This document shows positions 31,682 to 44,700 of a stretch of 64,000 nt of DNA, piece by piece. A model generated the notes under the pieces. The model was not told the DNA's origin. It worked only from the letters and a program-made list of their open reading frames with translations, and ran no database searches. How positions within the stretch are numbered: position 1 is the first letter of the stretch; each line of letters begins with the position of its first letter. The translations under genes were made by a program, and so were the position numbers. This stretch comes from Lineus longissimus (Eukaryota; Nemertea; Pilidiophora; Heteronemertea; Lineidae), in contig NC_088315.1 of assembly GCF_910592395.1 (NCBI RefSeq), positions 19,386,219 to 19,450,218 of the forward strand, written 5' to 3'.

Positions 31682-34600
31682 CTACGTGGACAGACGTTTA
31701 CTGCCAACACGGTGTCGCTGCGACTTGCGTTTCGTTTGCGCGATGTCCCTGCAAGCCTGACAGATAAAGTCGTCCGGGATATTGTTCTTGCGGATTTTCG
31801 CACACGATAAATGGATCCAAGAGAGGCAATCTGAGCATTCGATCATCGGGCGGCCGGCGTACGGCTTCAGACAGAAACACGTGATGAGGTCCGGTGAGTC
31901 TTCATCAACTCCAGCTGAAAAATATGACAAAGAGAAAATGATTATTTCAAATTAACAGGTCTGGCTCATGTATTTCTTCATATTCATAAAATGGGAAAAC
32001 AATTAGTCCGTATCAAAAACCTCCAAAATCATCAAAGGGCTCCAATGAAGATTTTTTGACTTGACTTGTAAATCTCTCACATGGAAACTGTATTGGGCCC
32101 CATCATCAGGCAGATCCCAGCACAACTAGCCACTGCTCAGCACTGGGCAGTCCAGGCCAAAACTAACTTCTCGTTCCAGAGATAACAGCTATATTACATC
32201 AACATAGCAACGTTTTGCATACCTTGTAATGCCGGATTGGACTTCTGGCGGCTGTAACGCCTGGGTGTCTCATAGCTCACGCTCTCCTCGGGATACCCTG
32301 TCATCGAACTGCTGGCCGAGTCAGACAGCGTCGTGTCTGACGTGAAGCTCTCTGCGGTGCTGCCACCGCTGTCGAGTGGACTGGAGTTGTGACGCACTCG
32401 CTCCTCCTGAAATTAGAAAGCGAAGATGTTAGTTTCAGACAAAGGAAATCGCAATTGTCTTGAGCCACATATTCAATCTGTCTAACAAGCTATTTCCATT
32501 CAGACTTCTCAATCCCAGCATACTGATTAAAGATTTTCGACAGCACAATAATAAGGTGGTCTACTCTAACTGCCATATATCTGATGAGTTGACTTGGCCT
32601 TTAAGTTCACCCACCTCTTGTTTCTCAGCTTCATACTGAGTGTACGTCAACACGATGTTACAAAACGAGAAAAAGTCATCTTTTGTCCTCCGTCTTTTTG
32701 CCTTTGGGGACCATGCCTGAAAAACAACAAATTAAGATTTTCATGAAATATTTAAAAGGCAATTTTATAACTTTACACGCAGAGCTTCGATTGAAGCACA
32801 CACTCTAGTTACATGTATCCTGCTCTTTTGTTCGAAGCTTTCAAGCGTCGCACAAAGGAGCAATTTTTCTCGCTGCAATCTGCAATTACAATCACTGCTC
32901 TATGTGACCGTAGGTTATCTCGTCTGCTCGTATAACTGGCAGTCCCTGCGTTTGGTTTGAATTGACAGTAGCCTGCAGTTTAGGACAGGAGACTCACAAC
33001 AGCCTGTTGTTAGTCTCCAGACTTAAACTGACAACTAACTGAACTCAATAGAGGAAATGACAATCGCTGAATCGGCAAAACAGATTGACGATGTTATTGA
33101 ATTGGCCTGAATAGTCCTAATCAACTAATGCATCTCAGTTAAAATAGAGCCAGGTTTTATTGATCTGAACTTAAACTTGAACCCCATCGAACAAGACTTG
33201 CCACAGCTGACACTGCATCCGAGATAATCTTTATACGTTATTCGGATATGCTAATGAGCATATGAATATGCAAATGAGAAAATGAATGTGCAAATGAGGA
33301 AATGAATATGCCTGACACAAACTGCATGACAAATGTGTCGGGCGATTTCATAGCTGGTGTACAAAGAGTAGAATTGATCAACGGAACTGATTTTCTTACC
33401 AGTCTTTTACAATGACATGAATGATGAAACTAACAATATAAAATGATTTTGACACTTTTTGTCCCCCCTCCTTCGAAACTCGCAAAACTATCTTTTTCGG
33501 CTAAATCAGGTTTAGAAGCAACAGGATGTATTGAGTCATCCAATAGTCATGATGAAATCCCTAATTGTTGCTATTTTTGGACTTATTTTCCTGATGGTCA
33601 TGAGGTCACGTTTCAGCTCGGCCTTTGTGTTGCGTGCGTTAACATGAGATACCGCATCGCAAATACATGTACTTTAGAATAGAAATGTTCTTGACAGTTT
33701 TTAGCATATCAATCAATGCAAAAATTTGCCGTTCATGATAGTGATGAAAACGAGAAAAAACGCGATGTTTACGACATGTTGTATGCTATTTCTTACAACG
33801 AGTTATTGAACTCCAACCCCAATCACACACTTTTTTACACAGAAATTCTAAGGTTGAACGACCTTAGTTCTAATGTCACAGAAATGAGTTATGCCCAAAG
33901 CAATTATTTGCTTCTCGCTCGGATTGGTTGGACTTGGATAGGAAGTAGGTCACCGACACTGAAAATTGGGTCACAGCTGCATGTGGACATGTAAGGACCT
34001 CACAACACACAGGCACAGATGCAAACAATGATGTCAACATAGCAGGAAGATGACACTCATGTATCTATTAATAAATGGGATCAATTAGCTCAGAGAGAAT
34101 CCTCATTTTCTGTAGAATCCCCTACTCCATTGATTGGTTTGTCCTATTTTCACACAGGCCTTCCAAGACCATTTTTGGACATGTATTTTGCTATTCAGCC
34201 AAATTTGGGAATGTGCAAAAAATGCTTCAGGGTGTCAGTTAAGTCTTACCACTCTTTTTCCATAACTGTGATCTTTTCTCTGACTTTTGTCAAAAGAATA
34301 TGTTTTCTCCATTATCCTCATGCTTTTTTCAATGAAATATGCCACAATTCGAAGCCACGATCACACAATATAACTCCAAAGCTAGAAGAAATATGCCAAC
34401 CTGGGAAAAAACACAATCTAAGCATAAGCAATGTAACACTACATGTACTCTTGCTGGATGTGAAATGAACTGAGTCAACATGCTCGGTATGGCTCAGAAC
34501 AACCACAAGTTCGTTTCCAGGGATATGTTTTTACGAGTAGTGTGCTACAGAATCGGTTGATTGGTCAACCACAAAAACACTTCACAGTTGGTAGACTTGC

Positions 34601-36585
34601 CAATACTCCACCCTACTGAGGCTCTGGACGTGGTATATACCGGTAGATGGATTATTGCATTGTATTGTCTGATCTAATAATAACACACCAATTAACAAAG
34701 CAATTATTCAGGGTGTAACTTGAAGGGATATTAATAATAGGCCTACAGGTTGATGGATATGCCCAGACAGTAGGCGCACATGACATCATGGAGGTACCTC
34801 CATGATGACATCTAGTGGGAAATGTTTGAGAAAGGTCTGCTTTAGGCTTCAGACTGGCTTTGAAATGTAAATGAGGCCTATTCATTCATACAATACTTGT
34901 GTATATAGTACTTCAGGGTTATTTGAGGTGTGATATACAGAAGCAAATACTTCCATTGTCATCTCAGTTATAGTCACAGGCAGCACATGAAGAGCATAAC
35001 TCAAACTCAATTACACCACTCATCAAATAATGTCATAAGTGGTGTCAGTAGGCCTCAAAGTACTTCCCAGCTGCAAGTAGCAGAGCAGAGACGTGAATGC
35101 AACGAAAAGAAGGGAAGATCAACCCCTTCAGTCGACTGGTTGAACTGCAATCACTCATCTGGATTTTATTGCTCCGTTGCATGTCGCAGCAACTAAAATC
35201 ATGGCTTTTGTGATCGATACTCCTCTTTCATTGACTGACATTGTCTTCACAGTGACAGTATCAGTCACTTGCAAGTTTTCAAGGCAAGGGAAAGCGAGGG
35301 AGTGACACTTGCAGAATTTTGTCATCAGTAGTAGTGGGCCTTCGGCTGAATTTCAATACTGACAACCCCCCCCCCCCAGCAGTGAGATTGAGTAGAAGAG
35401 GCAGCTTGGGGGGGATGTTTGAGTTGGATGAAGCCACAAAAAACAGCTGACAGGGACGAAATTATCAATAAGAAAAACAAAGAACACCCTGATGGATGTA
35501 TTCTAACGAAAGATCTTGATGATAACATATTTGAATATCAACACAACCAACAACAATCAAATAGAGTGGTCACAGCAGTTTACAGAGACCATTCAATTTC
35601 AACAGAAACAACAATGCCTTTCAGCAGCCATCTTGGATTCTCAACCACCATCAAACCCAGTTGACAGAAAAAGATGAATATCTCAAAAAGTGATACACCG
35701 AATTTGCTGAAACTTCATCAGACTACTTGATTGATAGTGTGACACAAGATGTCAGATTTTTGTTGAATTTTTTCCGATAGTTTTTGAGTTTGTCAAGTAT
35801 TTACCCACAAGCACCCCAATTTTTGAGGAATGCTCTGGCTTCACCACATTCACGAATTAAAGACGGAATAACTCAGAATCTACACGATAGATTCTTACGA
35901 AATTTTCACAAACTATGTCCAACATATACTAACAGAGAACTAACAAGTTTTAGGGAAATCGATCTAGCTGTTTTTGAGTTTGCTGCATTTTTATGCCGGA
36001 AATAATTTCCGCCATTTTGATGTGACAGCAAAACGAAATGGTGGGTGAATATAATCATGAATCAGACGAAATTCCTCAAAGAACCTACCTCATGTTCATC
36101 CTTGTGATGAGACTTCTTGGCCTTGGGAGCTGGAAAATAAAAGAAATTCGTTAAGCTGATTGATGAAAAATGTTTTTGATCGACATGGGCCAACGCCAAA
36201 CGCCACTTCAAAACCAGACGCCATTTTTCAGATTTTCACAACCGACTCAACAAGTTCACGAAACATTTCTCCACAAAAATTCACTGCTAGAAACTCAAGG
36301 ACAATTCATACCGGTACATTTTCGCACTAAAATTATGTTTAGAGTTGAATAAAAGAAAATATCAAATTCAGAAACACCGATCTTGAGATATATCACCGTT
36401 ATTTTAAGTGAAACTCGGCAAAATTTGAGTCACGACCACTGTTGAAACTGAGAAACTGACGAAACGGTTCGGAGTCCAGGTTCGACGACCCTATACAAAA
36501 ACACTGATTACAGAAAATTGAGCGAATAAATTCGAATGAAACTTTCACAATCGGATTCCTTACCTTTAAATACGTCTTCTGTCAT
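31682..36585 (-). CDS. PHF13/PHF23: PHD-finger protein of the PHF13/PHF23 type
   Basis: Five exons join in frame to 193 aa: 36564-36585, 36089-36129, 32615-32716, 32223-32406, 31682-31914. The C-terminal PHD finger has the full Cys4-His-Cys3 set (C129, C131, C143, C146, H151, C154, C168, C171) and the phrases [20 protein letters not shown] and the aromatic Trp149, as in PHF13/PHF23, whose PHD finger reads H3K4me3 in chromatin. Upstream are a basic, NLS-like [10 protein letters not shown] motif, a short conserved [15 protein letters not shown] segment, and a Ser-rich linker. The protein is much shorter than vertebrate PHF13 (~300 aa) and PHF23 (~400 aa). The start ATG (MTEDVFK) is the first in a 22-nt exon; an upstream exon cannot be excluded. 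Intron 2 (32717-36088) contains no other gene. Confidence 0.8.
33248..33315. repeat. 20-bp minisatellite of octamer-like sites
   Basis: Octamer-like words ATGCTAAT (33248), ATGCAAAT (33268) and GTGCAAAT (33288) recur exactly every 20 bp inside a short degenerate tandem repeat in a PHF-like intron. ATGCAAAT is the consensus POU-domain (Oct) site. Confidence 0.55.
34781..34810. repeat. Near-perfect palindrome
   Basis: CATCATGGAGG then TACC then its mirror: 24 bp (34784-34807) are perfectly palindromic around GGTACC, and pairing resumes after one mismatch. No loop. It lies within a PHF-like intron. Confidence 0.65.
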
Positions 36586-38420
36586 ATTTCTGTATAAATT
36601 GTTCCGTAAAAATTCGAGAAAACATCAAAGTTTGAAAGGAAACTATATATCCTGCTACACTTCATCTGTTCGTAGAACGACCCACAATACCGCATGGGTC
36701 ATGACCTCTCATCTGATTAGCATACAACTGTTGCGTCACTTCCGCAGGTGCCCGTCCCCGTTTCCATGGTGATTTCCTGGAAATGGCATGTGGCGGCAAA
36801 TTCAAATTGAGAAACTAACAATTTTGCCCCTTTATTTTGGAGGAATAATATGTTATTTCAAAGGCCGGGAATAAGGGGCAGGTCAGCCTTACATTTAATT
36901 CCTGTCACCCTTGAATTGATTGATTGGGACTCCCATTATTTTGTGGTTGTGACTATGTCCCTATCATGGTTGTCACAACCAGGGTCTCTCTCAACTCTTG
37001 TCAGTCTCCTCGGGGATGTTTGTGGCCGGTCATTCCCTGAAGCACTTTGTTGTTGTTGACAATACAGAATGAGACAGGTGGTGCCAGCATACAAGCCGCT
37101 CTATATTTTGTGATCAAATATATCGTAATCCACAATGTGTATGAAGTAATCAAAGTAGACATTATTATTGATTACGTCCAACAAGAATCTGCATTTGACC
37201 TCCGATTGGGAAAAAGACAACTGGTCGTCACTAGAATTTCGGAGGACATTAGAAATGATGTATCTAGGGACAAGTCACAAGCACAAAATACTTGGGAATG
37301 TCACAATATCAAGTACCTCGTATGTCATTCAATGTTGCCATTTTGAAATATCAGCCTGCGTCACCACCAGACGACCACTGTGACGAGGCTGGGCTAGGCT
37401 TGTGGTATGAGGCTGCACAGGTGGCAGGGTGAACTGCAGTGGCGGATTTAGGGGTTGCATATGAGTCGCAAGTCCCCCTTTAAATCTGAGAGCAACATTT
37501 CTCAGGGTGCCTCTCAACAAAGACAAATAAGACAGACAAAGAATAAACAACAATGGGCTATTGAAAAATACCATATGGAATGTTTATTATCATACACATG
37601 GTGTGTAAAACCCTGCCCTGTTAAAGCACAATTAACAAATAAAGATAAAGTCATAAGTATTATTTTCTACAACACAATATTATGATTATAATGTTAGTTT
37701 CCATGAGGTTTAAATGTCAAGAGAAAAGTCCACACTTTTCATGTCAAACTTTATATTCAGGAGCATATTTGTTCAATGTCACAAAATTGGTGTAAACGCA
37801 GAATGCTACCTCCACAACCTCAATACCAAGGAGTGATAAAGACAAATCTTTATATCTCCCAAATCTGCGACCATGGTACACAAAGAGAGATAAGAGTTAA
37901 CGAGGTAAAATCTCATTTTGACCTTATCATCTTGAGACCAGTGGAAAAGATTGACTCCAGGGGGCAACCCCCATCACATGGGAATAGAAGAGCACCCTCC
38001 CCACTCCTTTTCTTGACAATTTATTTTCCATAGAACATCCCCACCCCCTTTTGAAGACATGTTTTTCATCCCCACCCCTGAGTAACAGAAAGGCCTGTAG
38101 TGGGTGGCAGGTATTTTTATAGATCTCATCAACAAAACTCCTTATAAAAAAATTTTTAGTACAAACCAAAGGATAAGCCCACCGACAAAACGGGAAACTG
38201 GGTAACTGAACTTGATCCCTATCTCACTTAAGAATTGATGGAATTAGCTACCTAGAGACTTTACATCTCTCTAATTGTCAGTCCTCCATGATGTCACGGA
38301 AAACTTCTACACCCAAAATAACTTTTGTTGCCATAATTATTTACATTTCAAACATTTTCATGATGGGAAGCATTTCTGTGTAAACATGCTGACATACAAT
38401 GAAGACTAGAATTAGAAATA

Positions 38421-38598
38421 CAGTGAAACCTCTGTTAGCGGACACCTCACTATTAAGGACAATCTCTACATCATGGACACTACTTTCAATCCAAAATTGG
38501 TTGTATCCATTCAGTTTGTCCTCTCTGATCAGGACAGCTCTCTATCACGGACAGCTCTTATCAGTCCCGAGGGTGTCCTCAATAGAAAGGTTCTACTG
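38421..38598 (+). repeat. pogo/Tigger-like MITE, copy 5 (both ends)
   Basis: A nearly complete copy of 178 bp: CAGTGAAACCTCTGTTAGCG after TA, and GAAAGGTTCTACTG at the right end followed by TG. Internal GTCAGTCCCGAGGGTGTCCT is shared with copies 3, 6 and 7. This is the best template for the family. Confidence 0.7.
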
Positions 38599-38620
38599 TG
38601 AATAAATGACAAGTAAACTA

Positions 38621-38685
38621 CAGCAGAACTAAGGACATCCTCGGGACTGACAAATGCTGTCTTTGATAGAGAGGTGTCCTGACTA
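38621..38685 (-). repeat. pogo/Tigger-like MITE fragment, copy 5b
   Basis: CAGCAGAAC joined directly to GGACATCCTCGGGACTGACA and GATAGAGAGGTGTCCTGA. This is an internally deleted copy in inverse orientation, 22 bp from copy 5. Confidence 0.5.
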
Positions 38686-38727
38686 CATGACCTTGTATAT
38701 CAAAACAATAAAGAAGATCACAAGTTT

Positions 38728-41700
38728 TCAAACTTCAAGACTAGATTTCGAATGTGGCGGTAAAAATGGTTCCTCGAATGAGCTAGCTGACGATGGTGAT
38801 GACAGAGGTGATGATGATGACGATGATGCTGATTCTGTCCCAGATTCTGATTCGTCAGCTGTAGGGGCAGGACGACGACGAAAATAGCGTCGCTGGATTT
38901 GATCAATCTGTAACGAAGAGACGAGTGATTTAAAATAACTTCCAATCTTCTATTCACATGCAAGACCTCTTTAACAATGTACATGATCGAGAATGCATGA
39001 AAGTCAAAACAAAAGTTCTGTTATGGTGAGCCAAACAAACCTAAATGTTAGATGGTCTATAAGATAGTGTTAAAAAGAAGTAGTTCCTGGCACAAATGAC
39101 GACATTAATGGCAGTTTGTACTAAAGTTTGGGTCAATTCTCTTGGAATTGATCTGAAGGTTTGGATTATCAATAGAGAGTTCTACATCCTGCATATTCAG
39201 ACTCACGAAATCACACCAAAAAAGATGTCTTTTTTTCTGACCAACTTACCCGATCTGAGAAAAATGTAGCAATGGCAAAAAGGATGAGTAGGAATACGGC
39301 AACATGAGTGAATTTACGCAGGTACTCTCGATATCCCCGCCTGAAATAAAACGAGAGACAAGATCAGCCGAGGTGAAATGCATGGCCATGAAAAAGAAAA
39401 TGTACTGCACATTCTCAACTGAGTTATCGAAAGGCCACTATACCCTATAGGTCTTTCTTCTTTGCATCTGACTTGTTAAACTATCGCAGCATTTGTCCTC
39501 AAGAACATAGCAGTTTGACACAAATCTGCCTTTTTTCTCCATGGCTTCTCTTGGAGTGATATGGACTCCATCCAGGCCTCTTCCATAGGTCTTTGCAATT
39601 GGAAGGCTGCTGTGTCCCGTGCTGAAGATTTGTTATGAATTCAGTCGAACCCAGATACTGTAATCCCAGAAAGGTTTGCCGGCCTTTTGTGGAGGGCGGT
39701 TTTGATACCAGTAAGACAACCAATGGGGTGAATCGACAACGACAAACCCAATCGCGCATGCAGGATCAATAGCGCCGTTGTGATGCCACTCACCAATCTC
39801 TCAGCTCATCGACATGTTGGAATCGATTCCTGTACTCCCTAGGCAGCTCAAATTGCGACGGCTCGGGGAAGAGTGACTCGTAAAAATCAGTCAGGACCGC
39901 CTTGACTGTTTCAGCAGTGTCTTTGGAATGGTCAATGTTGTCATTTAAACAAACAAATTTTCTGAAAATTGAGATGAAATTCTGATAAGATATAACAGTG
40001 AAGAGGGTTTGCTGGTCCCAAATTGGTACTTTCCATTCAATTTGACCTCTCTAATTGGGACTCCTCTCCATTAAGGACAGCACTTGTCAGTCCCGAGGGT
40101 GTCCTCGATAGAGAGGTTCTACTGTACCTCCAAGCACAGAGTGAATGCTGAAGAAGGACAAATCCAGTCAGACTTACTTTGGGTTTTTCCGTATATCATC
40201 CAGCTGTCCTACCACCTGAGAGACATTCGTCCTGATCATCTTGAACGCTATTTCTTCTTCCATCACTAATTCATACCTGGTGAAGAAGTAGGAAAAGATT
40301 GTCAGCAGTCAATATATTGAAGTAAATCATACGAGCTTGATATCCATCCCAAAGAAAGATGTTTCAGACTCAACAGGCTTATCAGCATAGAAAAAGGGGC
40401 TGTGCATCAGACTATAAACCTAAATGTTAACTTTTTTGAAAGGGAAGCAGGATTTCGAGGTCAAACTTCACTTACTTGTATTTCGTTTCTGGTTGGAAGT
40501 TCCTGCTCATCATATCAATGAGAGGATCGCAGAAGAGGACAACATTCATGGTGATCTGAGGCTGAAATGAAAATAAAGGGTGTGCTTTAAAGGGTGTAAG
40601 TAGAACTACAATTCCTGGCTCTTTGCTACCGTTGATGGAATGAGGCAGTCCTTCATAACCTAGATCAATCAGGCAACTCCAGTCCTTCGAATGAGACTTA
40701 AAACTGAGGTTCCTTGTATCTGGTGTCAATGCCAGGGCAAGGAAAAGACCCCACCAAGTGAGAAACACGAGTAGCTTGCAATTGACTCTTCTCTGTTTAA
40801 AGATGGAGTCATGAGGCCAATATACACAATTGGTGTCTAACTGTAGTGGCACGTAAAACGCTCATCTCGCCTTTGAGGAGCACTCCCTTGAGAATAACAC
40901 CTCCAAGTGCAGAGCGACTGCTGATAAAGAACAAGATGTCCCAACTTCTGTCAATCGCGGTGCCAATTAAAAGTCCTCAAAGTAGTATTCTTCTATATGA
41001 ACAGACTTCAAATCTTAGAACCTTACCATTTCCTTGTCATAGTACGACTCCAGTGCCGACCTTTGCACATATTCCTTATGCTGGGCTGGGAGGGCGCTCG
41101 AACAATTCTTCAGCAACAATTCCAGGTCAACCAGAGTCTGAAAAAGATACCAGGAATAAGATGATTTGAAAGAAGCCCGTCACTGTACTCGGGATACGTC
41201 ATCACAGATTAGAACAAAGTCACAACCTGCTAAGATAACATAAATTAGGACAATTCTTGTGCTGTCATATATGGAATCCTCTGTAAATGTTTCATTACAT
41301 TTCTTTCAACAACAGACAAGGTAGAAATGCAAACACATCTACATGTACATCTATAGAGAAGATGGTAAAATGCTGTGTCCAATCGTTAATGGAATTCTTT
41401 GTCTTGTGTGCAATGTTTCTCAAGATTTCGATCTAAATGAAAGAGTCAATGCGATGACACTGACAAAGTTACCTTCAGATCAAGAGGGAGATCATACAAT
41501 CTTGTGGCTAAGGTACGGATTTCTCTGTCGGAGAGGACACTGAAATGAAGAAAGTTTGAAGACAATCATTGGTAGTTGTTAAATTATTTGTGAAAGTTTT
41601 ATGTTTGACCACGGTTGAGTGCGGAGATGGCGAGACCTCAGGCTACACACTGATCCATCGGCCATACTTCATTGTTAAAAACAGAATGCACATCTGTCAT

Positions 41701-44700
41701 CCCAAGCCTTCGAATATAACTCTTAGAATAGTCTTCTAGCCTGTATCAGAGGAGTGTAAGATTTTACACCAAAAGTCAGTAGTGGATGATGTCTATAGAT
41801 TCGATTCCAAGTGGTCGATGTCCATTGTCTCAAACACATAATATCCTAGCAACGGAAGAAAGAATGACCACGCTGAAAGTAATGATCTGTCAATGATGGA
41901 TTCATTTCTTACCCTGAGTGGTCGACGTCCATCCTCTCAAACACTTCATTCACGGTGAGATTCTTTGGTTCGCCCATCACGTAATAGAAGTAAGAGAAGG
42001 CATACTGCATGTCTTTAGAGTGGCGGATACGATGAGATGATGTGACGTCCCAGTCTTTTGGAAATCTGAAAGTAGACATGTCACGCGGATGAAAATCAGA
42101 AACAGTTGACAGTTGCACATTCTTTGATGTTTAAGTTTGATGCTGCACCTCTGGCAAGCATCTGTGAATCTAACTGGTCCACACGTGTCATGTGTCCATG
42201 GTGACTATTTCATTTGACTGGATGATGACTTTGAAAACGAGTTGCTTGAACGGACACCATTTGTTGGCTACTGTACAGATGTACAGTAGCCATTAACTTA
42301 CAACAGCTAACGCAATATTTAATCTACCGCTAACTGAAAATGAGCAAATTAGCCAACATTTGACAGTTTACAGAAACCCATACATCAAAGCATGAGGCAA
42401 CAGTTCCCCTGTACGTCATATCGTCATCATTGATTGTTTATTTTTACTCCTCACCTTTCTTGGAGGTCCGCCATGATATGTCTGTCGATCATGTGCGGCA
42501 TGTGAGCGGGAACCTTCCGTGCCGAATATCCGAATACGCGGTTGTAGATCTTGTTGACGTGGCGAAGGGAATCTGCGAATGTGTCCATCAGCTTCCTGCC
42601 CTTCAGGGCTTCTGATTCGTATTGGGAACTCGTTCGGGTCGCTTCTTCTTTCTTCTGCAAAATACGGATCAAGGTTAGAAAACTCTCTTTCAAAGAACAA
42701 TTTCAGTACACTGGGTTTGTGATGGTAAAGAAATAAAAGATTGAGGTAGGTAGGCCAGAGCAGGACAACCTGTGAGATGATTGAAATGATTGAAATGATT
42801 GATCAGTTATCAATGTGAAAATGTTTGTCAGTTCAGTTGAATTGACAGTCTTAACATTTCCGACCTATAACCATTTGCACACCTGGGTTGAGTAAGGCAA
42901 GATAGACAAAGAGACCTGCCAGGAGTTTCATGCTGACTGTGGGGACTGAACTAAGGACCTCTTCACTGCTAGCCAGGAATCCGAGCCACTACTCTACAGC
43001 TCTCCTTACTGTTTTGCACTAAAGGCGGCGCCAACCAGTACGCTGCAGGGCAGAAATCAAAAATAGGCTCACTAACATTCTGTGGTCAGAACTTACCTTC
43101 AACAGACGACTAAAATATCCTTGTTTTTCCCACGGCAGGAACCCACCCACCGTCTCTGCCATCAAATCTTCGACGTCAACTCTAAACTGGTGAATCTTCC
43201 GCGTTTTATAACTTTGCACATCTTCCGTTTCTAACTTTTCTTGTTTCCGCTTTTTAACAAACTCGTCCATCGTCTTCGTATTCCGTTGAGTATTATGCAC
43301 GTTTTTGGTGTTCACCACTAAATCGTCCTTATCGTCTTTCTTCTCACTGACTTCCTTATCCACAGTTCTGACTCCTGTATCTTTGGTCTCCTCTCCACCA
43401 ATCATATTACCCGTCCTATGCACAGCGGGCTGAAATTTCAAAATCTTCCCGCTTATCCCATTTTCCTGAGCAACCTGTCCCATTTTATCGACCCGTTCAA
43501 AATTGTTATCACCTACAACGTCATGTTTTAAAACTTTGTTCATCAACTGAGATCCAGTCACATTTGATTTAACTTTTCCATTCCTTTTGGCATTTAGAAA
43601 GTTTTTTAACTCTCCGCCCTCGATCTTTTGGTCTGCAAATTCCCTTTTGATAGCAGACGATAAAGGATCAACCGCAGCCACATTTTCTGTAATATTCTTT
43701 CTTTCTGGTTGCGGTCTCTTCTGCAGATTAGGAACTTTACCACTGATCTTCAACTTCTGGAGATATTCCGTCCACAGTCTGTTCGCCATGATTTGATAAC
43801 CTTTCTCCGTTATTTCACCTGAAAAATCGAAATATCAGACTAAACTTTTGTTTACCTCTTCTATCCACACTAGAAGTTCAAGGGCAGTAATAGCCAGCAC
43901 AGAGTATGTCTTCCAAATAATCTGTTCAAGGCTCGACCATGGCGACCACCATTTTGGCTAGAACTTGAAATCCTAAAGCAATTAGAAGTCTTTCAAAATG
44001 ACGTGAATGCCAATTTCAAGGGTAGGAGTCTGTTCTTTGTTTTCCAAGTCTGAATAGATATGGATTGATTCCATTTTATACCCCCCAAGGAGATTTATTC
44101 AATAAAAGTCCAAATATGACAACCTCAGCTAAAAAATGCTCTGAACTCAAGAATATCAAAATGGCGGAGCCTACCGTTTCTCTTCTCCACCAGGAGGTCA
44201 TCAACTGCTGCCTGCATCTCTTCTTCGGGAAACAAATACTCTGCAAAATCAGGTGACACCTTCTGTTGGCTGGCTGGGAGAGCCGCGTGAAGGACTTTTG
44301 GATTCCTGCAAGATGAGCAAAGGAAGTATGAGTAACTTACAAAGCTACGTGCAAGATCAAAAAAATAACTAAACTTGGTTTGGTCATTTTGTCCGCTGCG
44401 TGCGGCTGACAAAAAAAACAGCATTTTTCTGCAGCATCTTCCATTCAAAAAAGCGTACTTACCTGATATCCAACGGAACATCCTTAAAGGTAAATGGTGC
44501 TTCTGTTCCATTCTTAGAAACTGTAACATTTGCGCTTTCTTCTAGGTCTACCTGTGTTGTCTGCACGGGTCTCGTATCAACAATAACATTTACCTCGAAC
44601 TGCAAGGAATGTTTCTCAAATTAACAAAGGCGACTTCTAAAAGATGATCATGATATATCATATTCAAGGAAATAAATCTCATTGGTACTGATGTGCTAGT

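Larger units (their letters stand above)
36586..38727. other. Region between PHF-like start and GNPTAB stop
   Basis: This interval holds the PHF-like promoter on its left and the GNPTAB 3' untranslated region on its right (TTTATT at about 38020 is a candidate AATAAA on the minus strand). It carries two pogo MITE copies (38421-38598, 38621-38685). I see no further gene. Confidence 0.45.

Noticed and set aside
33716-33994. 92-codon plus-strand frame in the PHF-like intron
   Set aside because: Composition and lack of homology suggest chance; no donor/acceptor arrangement makes it part of a longer gene.
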